DNA of 31,573 bases from JAGNZR01 sp051652785. Its GTDB lineage: Bacteria; Fusobacteriota; Fusobacteriia; Fusobacteriales; Fusobacteriaceae. The position numbers and the translations under genes were made by a program. The DNA lies in assembly GCA_051652785.1 (NCBI GenBank), contig JBOFUX010000057.1, forward strand, positions 1 to 31,573, in the 5' to 3' direction. A model generated the notes under the pieces. That model saw only the letters and a list, made by a program, of their open reading frames with translations. It ran no database searches and was not told the DNA's origin. Below are positions 14,354-22,663 of this stretch, in pieces. The stretch's first letter is position 1; every line of letters starts with the position of its first letter.

Positions 14354-14941
14354 ATGGCACGAAATAGACAGCCAGTATTAAAGAAATGTAGAGCATTAGG
14401 AATTGACCCAACAGTTTTAGGAGTTAATAAAACTTCAAACAGAGGACCAAGAGCAAATGCTAATAAAAAACCTACAGAGTACGCAATACAACTAAAAGAA
14501 AAACAAAAAGCAAAATTCATATACAATGTAATGGAAAAGCAGTTTAGAAAACTTTACGAGGAAGCAACAAGAAAGGATGGAGTTACAGGTCTTAACCTTA
14601 TACAATATCTTGAAAGAAGATTAGAGAACGTTGTTTATAGACTTGGATTTGCAAAAACAAGAAGACAAGCTAGACAAATAGTTTCTCATGGTCATGTTTC
14701 AGTAAATGGAAGAAGAGTAAATATAGCTTCTTTTAGAGTTAAAGCAGGAGATATTGTCTCTGTTATAGAAAATTCAAAAAATATCGATTTAATAAAAACT
14801 GCAGTTGCGGATTCAAACGTTCCAGCTTGGTTAATATTGGATAGAGCAGCGTTCAGTGGAACAATTGTTCAGAATCCTAGTAAAGACGATATAGATTTCG
14901 ATCTAAACGAAGCTTTAATAGTTGAATTCTATTCTAGATAG
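14354..14941 (+). CDS. rpsD: 30S ribosomal protein S4 (uS4)
   Basis: S4 nucleates 30S body assembly at the 16S five-way junction and, in E. coli and Bacillus, represses synthesis of its own operon. The product is 195 residues. The N-terminal region has one Cys (KKCRAL) and lacks a full zinc knuckle. An S4 RNA-binding domain follows: YLERRLENVVYRLGFAKTRRQARQIVSHGHVSVNGRRVNIASFRVKAGD (about residues 78-126). AAGGAGG (14337-14343) precedes ATG. The structured region before rpsM is a candidate target. Confidence 0.97.
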   Translation: MARNRQPVLKKCRALGIDPTVLGVNKTSNRGPRANANKKPTEYAIQLKEKQKAKFIYNVMEKQFRKLYEEATRKDGVTGLNLIQYLERRLENVVYRLGFAKTRRQARQIVSHGHVSVNGRRVNIASFRVKAGDIVSVIENSKNIDLIKTAVADSNVPAWLILDRAAFSGTIVQNPSKDDIDFDLNEALIVEFYSR

Positions 14942-14970
14942 TAATCCCTAATTTAATAGGAGCTGATTAG

Positions 14971-15951
14971 ATGTTAAAAATAGAGAAACATGCAAAAAAT
15001 TTCAATATTACTCCAGTAGTAGCAGATAAATTTCATACTCAATATGTAATAGAACCTCTTTATAGAGGTTATGGACATACTGTAGGAAATGCACTTAGAA
15101 GAGTTTTGCTTTCATCAATTCCTGGAGCAGCGATAAAAGGAATTAGAATTCAAGGTGTTCTTAGTGAGTTTTCAGTAATGGAAGGAGTTAAAGAAGCAGT
15201 TACTGAGATAATATTAAATATAAAAGAAGTTGTTATTAAAACTGAAGAGCATGGGGAAAGAAAAATGACTCTTTCTGTAAAAGGTCCAAAAGTTGTAAAA
15301 GCTTCAGATATTATACCAGAAGTAGGACTAGAGATAATTAATCCAGAACAAATAATCTGTACATTAACTACAGATAGAGAGTTAGATATAGAATTTTTAG
15401 TAGATACAGGTGAAGGTTTTTTAGTTTCTGAAGAAATAGACAAAAAAGGTTGGGCTGTTGAATATATGGCAATTGATGCTATATATACACCAATAAAGAA
15501 TGTTTCATATTCTGTTCAAGATACAATGGTAGGAAGAATGACTGATTTTGATAAATTAATACTAAACATTGAAACAAATGGTAGTATAGAAACAAATGAT
15601 GCATTATCATATGCTGTTGAGCTACTTAGTTTACATTTGACACCTTTAATGGATATAGGAAATAGATTAGAACAGCTTAGACCTGAAGAGGATGAAGTTG
15701 TTGTAGAGGTTTCTGTGTCTGGAGGAAGTTTAGATGATAACGAAAAAATAGAAGAATTAGATTTAACAGTAAGATCATATAACTGCTTGAAAAAAGCAGT
15801 TATAGAGACAATAGGACAACTAGCTAAAATGTCCTCTAATGATCTTATGAAAATCAAAAATCTTGGAAAAAAATCATACGACGAGATTCTTGAGAAAATG
15901 TTAGAGCGTGGACACGATTTAGCAGCGAACAATGGATTGAGCGAGCAATAA
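14971..15951 (+). CDS. rpoA: DNA-directed RNA polymerase subunit alpha
   Basis: Alpha dimer starts RNA polymerase assembly; its C-terminal domain contacts UP elements and activators. The product is 326 residues. The N-terminal domain (about 1-235) has EPLYRGYGHTVGNALRRVLLSSIPGAAI. After the acidic linker, the C-terminal domain (about 255-320) shows LDLTVRSYNCLKKAVIETIGQLAKMSSNDLMKIKNLGKKSYDEILEKM, with the HhH-like DNA-binding region. The start follows a weak site (TAGGAG 14957-14962). It lies between rpsD and rplQ as usual. Confidence 0.98.
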   Translation: MLKIEKHAKNFNITPVVADKFHTQYVIEPLYRGYGHTVGNALRRVLLSSIPGAAIKGIRIQGVLSEFSVMEGVKEAVTEIILNIKEVVIKTEEHGERKMTLSVKGPKVVKASDIIPEVGLEIINPEQIICTLTTDRELDIEFLVDTGEGFLVSEEIDKKGWAVEYMAIDAIYTPIKNVSYSVQDTMVGRMTDFDKLILNIETNGSIETNDALSYAVELLSLHLTPLMDIGNRLEQLRPEEDEVVVEVSVSGGSLDDNEKIEELDLTVRSYNCLKKAVIETIGQLAKMSSNDLMKIKNLGKKSYDEILEKMLERGHDLAANNGLSEQ

Positions 15952-15981
15952 AACTCATAAATAAGGAGGATAGCTAAACTA

Positions 15982-16332
15982 ATGAATCACAATAAATCAT
16001 ATAGAAAATTAGGAAGAAGAACAGAGCATAGATTAGCAATGCTAATGAATATGACTATATCTCTTTTAGATAATGAAAGAATAGAGACTACTATAACTAG
16101 AGCAAAAGAATTAAGAAAATTTGCTGATAGAATGGTAACTTTAGGGAAAAAAAATACTTTAGCTTCAAGAAGACAAGCTTTTGCATTTTTAAGACAAGAT
16201 GCAACTGTAGCTAAATTATTTGGAGAAATAGCTCCAAGATATACAGAGAGAAATGGTGGATATACTAGAATAATAAAAACTAGTGTAAGAAAAGGCGACT
16301 CTGCTGAGATGGCTATAATAGAATTAGTATAA
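15982..16332 (+). CDS. rplQ: 50S ribosomal protein L17 (bL17)
   Basis: L17 sits near the tunnel exit of the 50S. The product is 116 residues. It reads MNHNKSYRKLGRRTEHRLAMLMNMTISLLDNERIETTITRAKELRKFADRMVTLGKK, then GGYTRIIKTSVRKGDSAEMAIIELV, the standard family ends. AAGGAGGA (15963-15970) precedes ATG. Last gene of the alpha operon; the terminator begins seven bases after its stop. Confidence 0.97.
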   Translation: MNHNKSYRKLGRRTEHRLAMLMNMTISLLDNERIETTITRAKELRKFADRMVTLGKKNTLASRRQAFAFLRQDATVAKLFGEIAPRYTERNGGYTRIIKTSVRKGDSAEMAIIELV

Positions 16333-16338
16333 TAATTT

Positions 16339-16369
16339 AAGGTGACTAGAATGGTCACCTTTTTTTTTA
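16339..16369 (+). terminator. Intrinsic terminator after rplQ
   Basis: AAGGTGAC (16339-16346) pairs with GTCACCTT (16354-16361) around a 7-base loop, followed by T to 16368. It ends the alpha-operon transcript. Confidence 0.93.
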
Positions 16370-16371
16370 TA

Positions 16372-16400
16372 TAGATATTATATTAAAAATATGGTAAACT
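16372..16400 (+). promoter_or_regulatory. Possible promoter of the rhodanese gene
   Basis: TAGATA (16372-16377), a 17-base spacer, then TAAACT (16395-16400) with an upstream TG (16392-16393), i.e. an extended -10. It sits between the rplQ terminator and the next gene. Confidence 0.4.
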
Positions 16401-16438
16401 TAAATATGAAATAGAATTAAATTAAAAGGAGGATAAAT

Positions 16439-16765
16439 ATGGATGAAATATCATTGAACAAGCAAGAAGCACTAGAACTTATAATGGATGAAAATACGGT
16501 AATAATTGATTGTAGAAACCCAGAAGAGCTAATTGAGATACCGCCGATAACTGAAGATTGTTACAATATTCCTTTAGGGGATAATTTCATGAATGATGTA
16601 TTAGAGTTAAATGATGAAATAAAAAAAGAAACTAAAATAGTAGTTTATTGTGCACACGGGATAAGATCTCAAAGAGCTACTATACTTCTAAGAGAAGCAG
16701 GGTATAATGCTAGTTACAGCTTAGAAGGTGGAATAGCAGCTGTATTCGAAGATGACGGTTGTTGA
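16439..16765 (+). CDS. Single-domain rhodanese-like protein
   Basis: A 108-residue rhodanese domain protein, predicted to carry sulfane sulfur as a persulfide on Cys71 in the cytosol. The active-site loop is CAHGIRSQRA (71-80), preceded by the strand KIVVYC; the N-terminal CDC25/rhodanese motif appears as VIIDCRNPEEL (21-31) and the C-terminal one as YSLEGGIAAV. Extra Cys residues are at 25, 41 and the very last position (DDGC). There is no signal peptide. AAAAGGAGG (16425-16433) precedes ATG. It stands alone between two terminators. The substrate or partner cannot be told; an iron-sulfur or thiolation role is possible. Confidence 0.88.
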   Translation: MDEISLNKQEALELIMDENTVIIDCRNPEELIEIPPITEDCYNIPLGDNFMNDVLELNDEIKKETKIVVYCAHGIRSQRATILLREAGYNASYSLEGGIAAVFEDDGC

Positions 16766-16838
16766 GGATAAAATAAGTTATCTCTAGTTAGAGAAAAATA
16801 ATAAAGACAGAACTCAAAGTGTTGAGAAAAAATTAATT

Positions 16839-16893
16839 GAATAAATAAAATATCCCCCTACTCTATTGAAGTAGGGGGATATTTTATTTATTC
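16839..16893. terminator. Bidirectional terminator, perfect 23-bp inverted repeat
   Basis: The arm 16839-16861 is perfectly complementary to 16871-16893 around a 9-base loop. The G-C core is TATCCCCCTAC/GTAGGGGGATA, flanked by A-rich and T-rich stretches that supply a T-run on either strand. It serves the rhodanese gene on + and the M16 peptidase on -. The right arm contains the last codon and stop of the minus-strand gene. Confidence 0.92.
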
Positions 16894-19710
16894 AGGTTTT
16901 AATATAATTTCAAGACTATTGTGATTAGTAATATTCTTCTTTGAAAACTTTAATAAATTTTCATAAGTGATCAATTCTTTATATTCTTTTGGTGATAAAA
17001 CAGAATAATCATTATTTTGTAAAGACTTTTTATAGATATAAAGATTCCAAAAATTATTATTCCTAAGCTCGGTTTCATAAGTTAATTTATAATTTTCTAT
17101 AATATTTAAAAGTTTTTTTTCATCATAGTTTCCAATAGATAAATTATTAACTACAGTTTTAGTTGCTTTAATTATTTCTTCCACTCGATTAGGGACACAA
17201 GAAAATCTAATAATAAGATTATTTTCACCGTGATTAATATATTCTAGATTACTCTGAGAATATATAGAATAAACACCTGAAAGCTTCTCTCTAATATCTT
17301 CTATTAAATAAACGTTAAGAAGAGTTGAAAAAGCTTTAAAAAGATTTCTATCAATATTTGAATAATTATTTGTATAAGGATAAACAATAGTAATGGTAGC
17401 TTTTTCATCTTTTCCTTTAACTACAGATTTAGAAATATCCACAGTTGGTGAGGAAATATTTAAAATTTTATATTTATTTATATTTTCGTTACTAGGTAAA
17501 CTTGAAAAATATTTTAAAATTACTTCCTCTAATTTTTTTTCTTCAATAGAACCAACAACAATAACTTTAAATCCATTAAAATTGGAGTATTTATTTTTAT
17601 AGACCTCTAAAATAGATTCTTTATTTATTTCATTTAAGTTTTTTAAAGAAAGAGATTTTCTTCTAAAATGATTGTTAGAAATTATATTAGCAATACTATC
17701 TCTATAAATATTACTAGGAGAATTATTTCTATTATTAATACTTTGAGCTACAGTTTCTTTTGTTTTATTGAAAAAATTATCATCAAATCTATGGACTAAT
17801 AAAAAAGAAGTTAAGGATTTAAGTGCGATATCAAAATTTTTAGAATCACTTTCTAAGTTCATTCCATGAATATAATCGCCAATATAAGAATTAATAGTGA
17901 AATTTTTTCCCTTTAAAAAAGTTTCATATTGAGCATTGGTTAAATTTCCAACACCAGAATTCTCTATCATAGTAGAAAGAAAATTAGAGTTTAAGTATCC
18001 TATATCATCTTCAGTGGATGAACCTTCTTCTTTATAAATGTTTAAAAGTATTTTATCTTCTTGAAAATTTGTATTTTTATAGAATACCTCTATTCCATTT
18101 GAGAGTTTAAATATTTTAACTTGAAAAGGAGTATTTTCATCTTGAATAACTTTATTCATAATAGAACCAGGAGTTAATTGGGGAGTAATAAGTTCTAAAG
18201 AGTTAGGAGTTTCAAAATTACTTAGTTTTTCTTGTTTTATTTTATAATTTGTATCTTTAAGTTCCTCTTTAGAAGGTAAATTATCTTTGTTATTTGAAGT
18301 TAAAAATAGTGCTTTATCTTTTTCATAATAGTTTTTAGCATACTCTTGAATATCTGCAACAGTGATTGTAGGAAAAACTTCATCAAGTAAATTTAATTTA
18401 TCTTTAGGAAATAATAAAACATCTCCGTACATATACCAATCTTTAATTTCATTAAAAAAACTTTCATTATCTAAAGATTTTCTATTGGTATTTTGAGATT
18501 GAATTTGTGTATAGAGTTCAGATTTTTCATTGTTCAATTCACTTAAATAAGGTCCAAAAGTTGATAAAATATTTAAATTTTGATAAATTAATTTATTTGC
18601 TTGCAAAATATTATTTTCTTTAACTTGAGAAGTTAAGCTGATAATCTCATTATGTTTTCCCAGTCTAGAAGAATAAATACCACTAGAAATTAGTGGTGAA
18701 TTATTTTTATTTGCCAAAAGATCTAATCTAGAATTTAAAATGTTAAAATAAAGAGTTTGAACTATACTTTTTTTAAGTTCAGAAAAGTTACTAATAGAAG
18801 AAATATTATTAACAACTGAATACTCAAGAGTGGTATTTGTTAATTCAGAATCTGAAAAAATTGAATAACTTTCTTTTAAACTTTCTAAAGAATGTTCTTC
18901 AGATATTCCAGAAATAGAATTTTCAATAGAAGAAAACTCAGATTTTATTTTTTCTTCTATATCTTTTATATTAAAATCTCCAATGGCTATAATTAAAAAG
19001 TTTTTTGGTTGATACCATTTATGGTAAAATTCTTTTAAAAGATCAGAATCAGTATTTTTAATAATCTCAGTATCTCCAATAGGCATTCTATGAAAAAATT
19101 TAGAATCACCAAAAAGAATATTTCTTTTAAAAAAACTAATTCTTTCACGAAGCCCCTGTCTTCCACGCCATTCCTCTAAAATAATGTTTCTTTCATTTAT
19201 TACATCCTCTTCTTTAAAAGAAATATTTGTAGCCCATTCTTTTAAAATATGGAAAGATTCTGAAATACTAGAAGGCTCATTAGTAGGTATTTTAAGTTTA
19301 TATACAGTTTCCAAAAATCCTGTATAGGCATTTAAATCTCCACCAAAACTTAGCCCTAAAGTTTCTAAGTGCTTTATTAAATCATTTTTAGGATAATTTT
19401 GAGTTCCGTTGAAAGCCATATGTTCTAAAAAATGAGCAATTCCTTTTTGATTATCATCTTCCATTAAAGAGCCTACATTTACAACAAGATTTATGCTAGC
19501 TCTTTTTTTGGGTTTAGAATTATTTAAAATATAGTATTTTACTCCATTTTCTAATTGACCAAAAGTAAATTTTTCTAAATTTTCAGAATCAGTTTTTAGA
19601 ATAAATTTATAAGGTAAAGATTTTTGTATTTTTGTATTTTTATGATAAAAAATTAAACTAATGATTCCTAAAAAAATAATGATAAAACAGAGTATGTATA
19701 ACTTCTTCAT
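16888..19710 (-). CDS. Membrane-anchored M16 family zinc metallopeptidase (PqqL/pitrilysin-like)
   Basis: A 940-residue two-module M16 peptidase. An uncleaved anchor or signal segment spans about residues 4-21 (YILCFIIIFLGIISLIF), so it should act on the periplasmic side. The inverted zinc motif HFLEH is at 93-97, with NAYT and the downstream ERNIILEEW, where E180 (by alignment with processing-peptidase VIxRE) is the likely third ligand and E173 the second conserved Glu. The C-terminal half repeats the fold without a zinc motif, as in PqqL-type proteins. AAGGAG precedes ATG on the minus strand. It probably degrades peptides imported to or shed in the periplasm; the substrate is unknown. Its 3' end runs into the shared terminator. 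Confidence 0.93.
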   Translation of the reverse strand: MKKLYILCFIIIFLGIISLIFYHKNTKIQKSLPYKFILKTDSENLEKFTFGQLENGVKYYILNNSKPKKRASINLVVNVGSLMEDDNQKGIAHFLEHMAFNGTQNYPKNDLIKHLETLGLSFGGDLNAYTGFLETVYKLKIPTNEPSSISESFHILKEWATNISFKEEDVINERNIILEEWRGRQGLRERISFFKRNILFGDSKFFHRMPIGDTEIIKNTDSDLLKEFYHKWYQPKNFLIIAIGDFNIKDIEEKIKSEFSSIENSISGISEEHSLESLKESYSIFSDSELTNTTLEYSVVNNISSISNFSELKKSIVQTLYFNILNSRLDLLANKNNSPLISSGIYSSRLGKHNEIISLTSQVKENNILQANKLIYQNLNILSTFGPYLSELNNEKSELYTQIQSQNTNRKSLDNESFFNEIKDWYMYGDVLLFPKDKLNLLDEVFPTITVADIQEYAKNYYEKDKALFLTSNNKDNLPSKEELKDTNYKIKQEKLSNFETPNSLELITPQLTPGSIMNKVIQDENTPFQVKIFKLSNGIEVFYKNTNFQEDKILLNIYKEEGSSTEDDIGYLNSNFLSTMIENSGVGNLTNAQYETFLKGKNFTINSYIGDYIHGMNLESDSKNFDIALKSLTSFLLVHRFDDNFFNKTKETVAQSINNRNNSPSNIYRDSIANIISNNHFRRKSLSLKNLNEINKESILEVYKNKYSNFNGFKVIVVGSIEEKKLEEVILKYFSSLPSNENINKYKILNISSPTVDISKSVVKGKDEKATITIVYPYTNNYSNIDRNLFKAFSTLLNVYLIEDIREKLSGVYSIYSQSNLEYINHGENNLIIRFSCVPNRVEEIIKATKTVVNNLSIGNYDEKKLLNIIENYKLTYETELRNNNFWNLYIYKKSLQNNDYSVLSPKEYKELITYENLLKFSKKNITNHNSLEIILKPE

Positions 19711-19943
19711 ATTTCTCCTTAGATATAATTTATTTTAATAAACTTATGAGATATTATAGCATATTAGGTTGTTATTTAAACAAATTAAAAAATAAAATTG
19801 TTTTATATTTCAAATATATAACAATAAAATATAAGTGGTTAGTCTTTGAAAAGTTTAAGTTAATTTATATTAAGAATTTAAACTTCAAATATAATAAAAA
19901 TAAAGTAGAGTATTTTTTGAATATATGTGAAATTCTAGAAATT
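19711..19943. other. Non-coding gap between M16 gene and comM
   Basis: 233 very AT-rich bases. They contain an extended -10 promoter for the M16 gene on the minus strand: TGCTATAAT reads from 19761 down to 19753. A TTGTTT lies 19 bases upstream (19778-19783), too far to be a strong -35. A near-palindrome GAAATTCTAGAAATTTC at 19930-19946 sits at the comM 3' end without a T-run. A plus-strand 75-codon ORF here has no ribosome site and a composition expected by chance. Confidence 0.5.
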
Positions 19944-21446
19944 TCAATATTTTCTATAGGAAGCAGCTTCTAAAAGTTCGTTTCTACCTATATTTTCTTT
20001 TCCAGCTAAATCTGCAATTGTTCTAGAAATTTTTAGAATTTTATCAAAACTTCTAGCAGAAAGAGAGAAGTTTTTCACTATATTTTGTAAGAGTAGGGAA
20101 TCTTCAGTGGAAAGTTTACAAAATAGATTGATTTCTTTTGATGACATAGAACTATTTAGTTTATGAGAATTAAATCTAGAATATTGTATTTTTCTAGCAA
20201 AAATTACTCTTTTTTTTATTATTGATGAATTCTCAGATATTTCAGTGGAAAATAGTTCTTTATAGTCTAGTTTTTTTATAGGTACATATAAGTCCATTCT
20301 ATCAATAATAGGTCCAGAAATTTTCTTTTGATATCGCTCTATTTCTTTATAGGAACAAGAACATTTTCCAGTATCCTCAAATAGAAGACCGCATTTACAA
20401 GGGTTAGTAGCAATTACTAAAATGAATTTAGCAGGAAAAATAATTTTTTGATTAACTCTTGAAATAGAAATAGTTTTATCCTCTAGAGGTTGACGTAAAC
20501 TTTCAATTATCTCATTTGAAAATTCAGAAAATTCATCAAGAAATAAAACGCCGTTGTGTGCCAAAGTAATTTCACCAGGTTTGATATTATGACCGCCACC
20601 TAGAATAGAGGACTTAGAAGCGGTATGGTGAGGTGCTCTAAAGGGGGGTGTTGTGATAATTTTGTCTACTTTACTTAGTTCTCCTAATATACTATAAATT
20701 TTAGTACATTCTATCGATTGAGGTGTATCTAAATTTGGGAGAATAGAGGAAAACCTTTTAGCTAACATAGATTTTCCAGATCCAGGACTTCCAATTAAAA
20801 AAAGATTATGCCCTCCAGCAGCGGCAATTTCGAGAGCTCTTTTTCCTAATGTTTGCCCTTTTACTTCATTTAAATTAAGATCGGAGACAATATTTTTATT
20901 TAATTTTTTTAACATAACGTTTTCTATAAAATCACTTTTTATAAAATCTATTAAATCTAGTATATTTTTTATTGGTATAATTCTAATATCTTTGATAAAA
21001 GCTGCCTCATCTAAATTATCATAAGGAATAATAATACCTTTTAAAAGCATCTCTTTGGCAAAAAGTGTTGCGCCAATAATACCTTTAACAGGTTTTATAT
21101 CACCAGTTAAAGAGAGTTCTCCTAAAATAAGATAGTTGCTGAAAATAGAATGATTATCTTTAAGAAAACCAAAACTAGTAAGAATTCCTATTGCAATTGC
21201 TAAATCGAAATGAGCACCTTCTTTTTTTATAGAAGCGGGTGAAAGGTTAACAACTATTTTTTTAGGTTCAAAAGGGTATCCCGTATTTTTTAATGAAGTT
21301 TTAATTCGCTCTTTACTTTCAAAAATAGCAGTATCACCTAATCCAATAATAGAAAAATTTGGCATTCCATTACTAATATCAATTTCAACTTCTACAAGAT
21401 AGTTTTTAATGCCAAGATAGCTAGTACTAAGAATTTTTATATTCAT
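19944..21446 (-). CDS. comM: ComM/YifB family AAA+ ATPase (Mg-chelatase-like)
   Basis: A 500-residue member of the YifB/ComM family; in Vibrio and Haemophilus ComM is a hexameric branch-migration helicase that aids recombination during natural transformation. The N-terminal ChlI-like domain shows GLGDTAIFESKERIKTSLKNTG and VNLSPASIKKEGAHFDLAIA. Walker A GSPGSGKS is near residue 219, Walker B is GVLFLDEFSEF, and the NPCKCG...CSCS cysteine cluster and ISGPIIDRMDL follow. I start at ATG 21446: AGAGGTG is spaced for it, and the GTG at 21455 is part of that site. Minus-strand TATAAT (21466-21471) is a likely promoter. No competence operon is adjacent. Confidence 0.95.
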   Translation of the reverse strand: MNIKILSTSYLGIKNYLVEVEIDISNGMPNFSIIGLGDTAIFESKERIKTSLKNTGYPFEPKKIVVNLSPASIKKEGAHFDLAIAIGILTSFGFLKDNHSIFSNYLILGELSLTGDIKPVKGIIGATLFAKEMLLKGIIIPYDNLDEAAFIKDIRIIPIKNILDLIDFIKSDFIENVMLKKLNKNIVSDLNLNEVKGQTLGKRALEIAAAGGHNLFLIGSPGSGKSMLAKRFSSILPNLDTPQSIECTKIYSILGELSKVDKIITTPPFRAPHHTASKSSILGGGHNIKPGEITLAHNGVLFLDEFSEFSNEIIESLRQPLEDKTISISRVNQKIIFPAKFILVIATNPCKCGLLFEDTGKCSCSYKEIERYQKKISGPIIDRMDLYVPIKKLDYKELFSTEISENSSIIKKRVIFARKIQYSRFNSHKLNSSMSSKEINLFCKLSTEDSLLLQNIVKNFSLSARSFDKILKISRTIADLAGKENIGRNELLEAASYRKY

Positions 21447-21600
21447 ACGACTCACCTCTACTCTGATTATACTCCATATATATTTAAAACAATAGAAAGT
21501 ATTAAAATTTTTAATTAAAACTTCTAAATGAAAAAATAATTAATCGCAGAATAATATATAAACATACAAAAAAAATTAATAAAATATATATAAAAAAAGA

Positions 21601-21629
21601 TTGACAAATTTCGCAAATCAATATATAAT
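21601..21629 (+). promoter_or_regulatory. Consensus promoter of the rubrerythrin gene
   Basis: TTGACA (21601-21606), exactly 17 bases, TATAAT (21624-21629): a perfect sigma-70 consensus, 53 bases upstream of the start. The surrounding 21472-21681 is a divergent intergenic region also serving comM. No convincing repressor operator was recognised, but a PerR-type site in the AT-rich sequence cannot be excluded. Confidence 0.88.
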
Positions 21630-21681
21630 ATTTTCATAAGTGAAATCATTACAGATTAAAAAAATAAAACGGAGGGATTAA

Positions 21682-22233
21682 ATGAAAAGATACAGATGTT
21701 TACTATGTGGAGAAATAATGAATGAAGGTGTGGAGTCATGTCCAGTATGTAAAGCACCAAAATCAAAGTTTGAATTAGTAGTAGAAGGTGCTGCAAGAGT
21801 TTGGGCTACTGAACATAAAGTAGGAGAAGGATTAGCTTGCGGTGATGAAGAGATCATTATGGGATTAAGAGCTAACTTCGAAGGAGAATGTACAGAAGTA
21901 GGAATGTATTTAGCTATGTCAAGAGTAGCAGATAGAGAAGGATATGCTGAAATAGCAGAAGCTTATAAGAGAATAGCTTTTGAAGAAGCAGAACATGCTG
22001 CTAAATTTGCAGAACTATTAGGGGAATGTGTATCAGATTCTTCAGAGAAAAATTTAACAATGAGAGTAGAAGCAGAATACGGTGCTACAGCAGGAAAATT
22101 TGAAATTGCTAAAAGAGCTAAAATGTTAGGTTTTGATGCTATACACGATACAGTGCATGAAATGGCTAAAGATGAAGCAAGACACGGTAGATCATTTTTA
22201 GGTTTATTAGAGAGACATTTCGGAAAAAAATAA
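21682..22233 (+). CDS. Reverse rubrerythrin (N-terminal rubredoxin, C-terminal diiron domain)
   Basis: A 183-residue cytosolic peroxide-reducing protein of anaerobes. The rubredoxin centre is at the N-terminus: C6-x2-C9 (CLLC) and C20-x2-C23 (CPVC). This inverts the usual rubrerythrin order and matches the revRbr described in Clostridium. The ferritin-like domain (about 48-180) has the diiron ligands E69/E72 region (GECTE), E102-x2-H105 (EEAEH) and E165-x2-H168 (DEARH). ACGGAGGG (21669-21676) precedes ATG. Codon usage (many GAA/GCT) and the consensus promoter suggest high expression. It is monocistronic with its own terminator. The likely role is reduction of H2O2 with an NADH-dependent reductase encoded elsewhere. 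Confidence 0.95.
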   Translation: MKRYRCLLCGEIMNEGVESCPVCKAPKSKFELVVEGAARVWATEHKVGEGLACGDEEIIMGLRANFEGECTEVGMYLAMSRVADREGYAEIAEAYKRIAFEEAEHAAKFAELLGECVSDSSEKNLTMRVEAEYGATAGKFEIAKRAKMLGFDAIHDTVHEMAKDEARHGRSFLGLLERHFGKK

Positions 22234-22256
22234 TAGAAAAAATAATTTATAAATAA

Positions 22257-22304
22257 AATATTGAAAAACAGTGGGTAATACTATTTGTTTTTCAATATTT
22301 TTTT
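22257..22304 (+). terminator. Intrinsic terminator after rubrerythrin
   Basis: AATATTGAAAAACA (22257-22270) pairs perfectly with TGTTTTTCAATATT (22286-22299), with an inner AGT/ACT, and runs into T to 22304. It ends the rubrerythrin transcript before the tyrS regulatory region. Confidence 0.9.
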
Positions 22305-22337
22305 GTATTAATTATTATTATAAAGTATTCTATAATA

Positions 22338-22366
22338 GAAAAAATCTAAATTGCATGAAAAATATA
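22338..22366 (+). repeat. Direct repeat copy 1 (29 bases)
   Basis: Matches 22452-22480 at 27 of 29 positions (differences are C/T and G/A near the middle), starting GAAAAAATCTAAATTG. In the reading frame of copy 2 it encodes KKSKLHEKYINQ and then a stop. The two copies are 114 bases apart and not found elsewhere in the window. Confidence 0.6.
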
Positions 22367-22377
22367 TAAATCAATAG

Positions 22378-22524
22378 ATACCAAAAAAAATTTTAGTTAT
22401 TATAATAGAGAAATTGAAAAATCAACAAAATTCTGTTCTCATTGAGGAAAAGAAAAAATCTAAATTGTATAAAAAATATAGGGAGCGGATTGAGTTCCTG
22501 AAGAGAATTAAAGATGATTTATGA
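22378..22524 (+). pseudogene. Possible coding remnant upstream of the tyrS leader
   Basis: An open frame of 48 codons ending at TGA 22522-22524, with no good start codon (TTG 22414 at best) and no ribosome site. The last half, EEKKKSKLYKKYRERIEFLKRIKDDL, is charged, helix-like and GC-richer than the surrounding spacer, which is unlike random AT-rich sequence. I do not recognise the family. It could be the decayed 3' end of a lost gene; the repeat copy at 22338 would be a second fragment of the same segment. The promoter for the tyrS leader lies just after it. Confidence 0.25.
22452..22480 (+). repeat. Direct repeat copy 2 (29 bases)
   Basis: Second copy of the 22338-22366 repeat, 27/29 identical, embedded in the open frame 22378-22524, where it encodes KKKSKLYKKY. 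Purpose unknown. Confidence 0.6.
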
Positions 22525-22531
22525 AAAATTC

Positions 22532-22560
22532 TTGTAATATAAACAAATAAATGATAATAT
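22532..22560 (+). promoter_or_regulatory. Likely promoter of the tyrS leader transcript
   Basis: TTGTAA (22532-22537), a 17-base spacer, TAATAT (22555-22560). Transcription would start near 22567, about ten bases before the leader ribosome site. CTTGTA (22531-22536) is repeated inverted as TACAAG (22566-22571), flanking the promoter; this could be an operator, but no regulator is known. Confidence 0.5.
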
Positions 22561-22591
22561 AAATATACAAGTTTCTTAAAGGAGGGCTATT

Positions 22592-22663
22592 TTGGAGATA
22601 AAAAAAGCAAATAAATCTGCATTACTATATTACTATTATTATTCAAATAGCGATTTGTATTAA
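22592..22663 (+). CDS. Tyrosine-rich leader peptide of tyrS (attenuator sensor)
   Basis: A 23-codon ORF starting at TTG 22592, with an excellent ribosome site AAAGGAGG (22578-22585) seven bases upstream. The peptide is MEIKKANKSALLYYYYY followed by SNSDLY: five consecutive Tyr codons at 22628-22642 (TAT TAC TAT TAT TAT) and a sixth just before TAA 22661-22663. It lies directly upstream of alternative hairpins, a terminator and tyrS. Leader peptides rich in the cognate amino acid are established sensors (trpL, hisL, pheM for pheST). Here the ribosome would stall when charged tRNA-Tyr is scarce. Function is inferred from sequence; the ORF, Tyr run and ribosome site are directly visible. Confidence 0.88.
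   Translation: MEIKKANKSALLYYYYYSNSDLY

Noticed and set aside
19746..19973. Plus-strand 75-codon ORF between the M16 gene and comM
   Set aside because: No ribosome site, lysine/tyrosine/isoleucine-rich composition expected of AT-rich non-coding DNA, overlaps the comM 3' end, and the extended -10 of the M16 gene lies within it.
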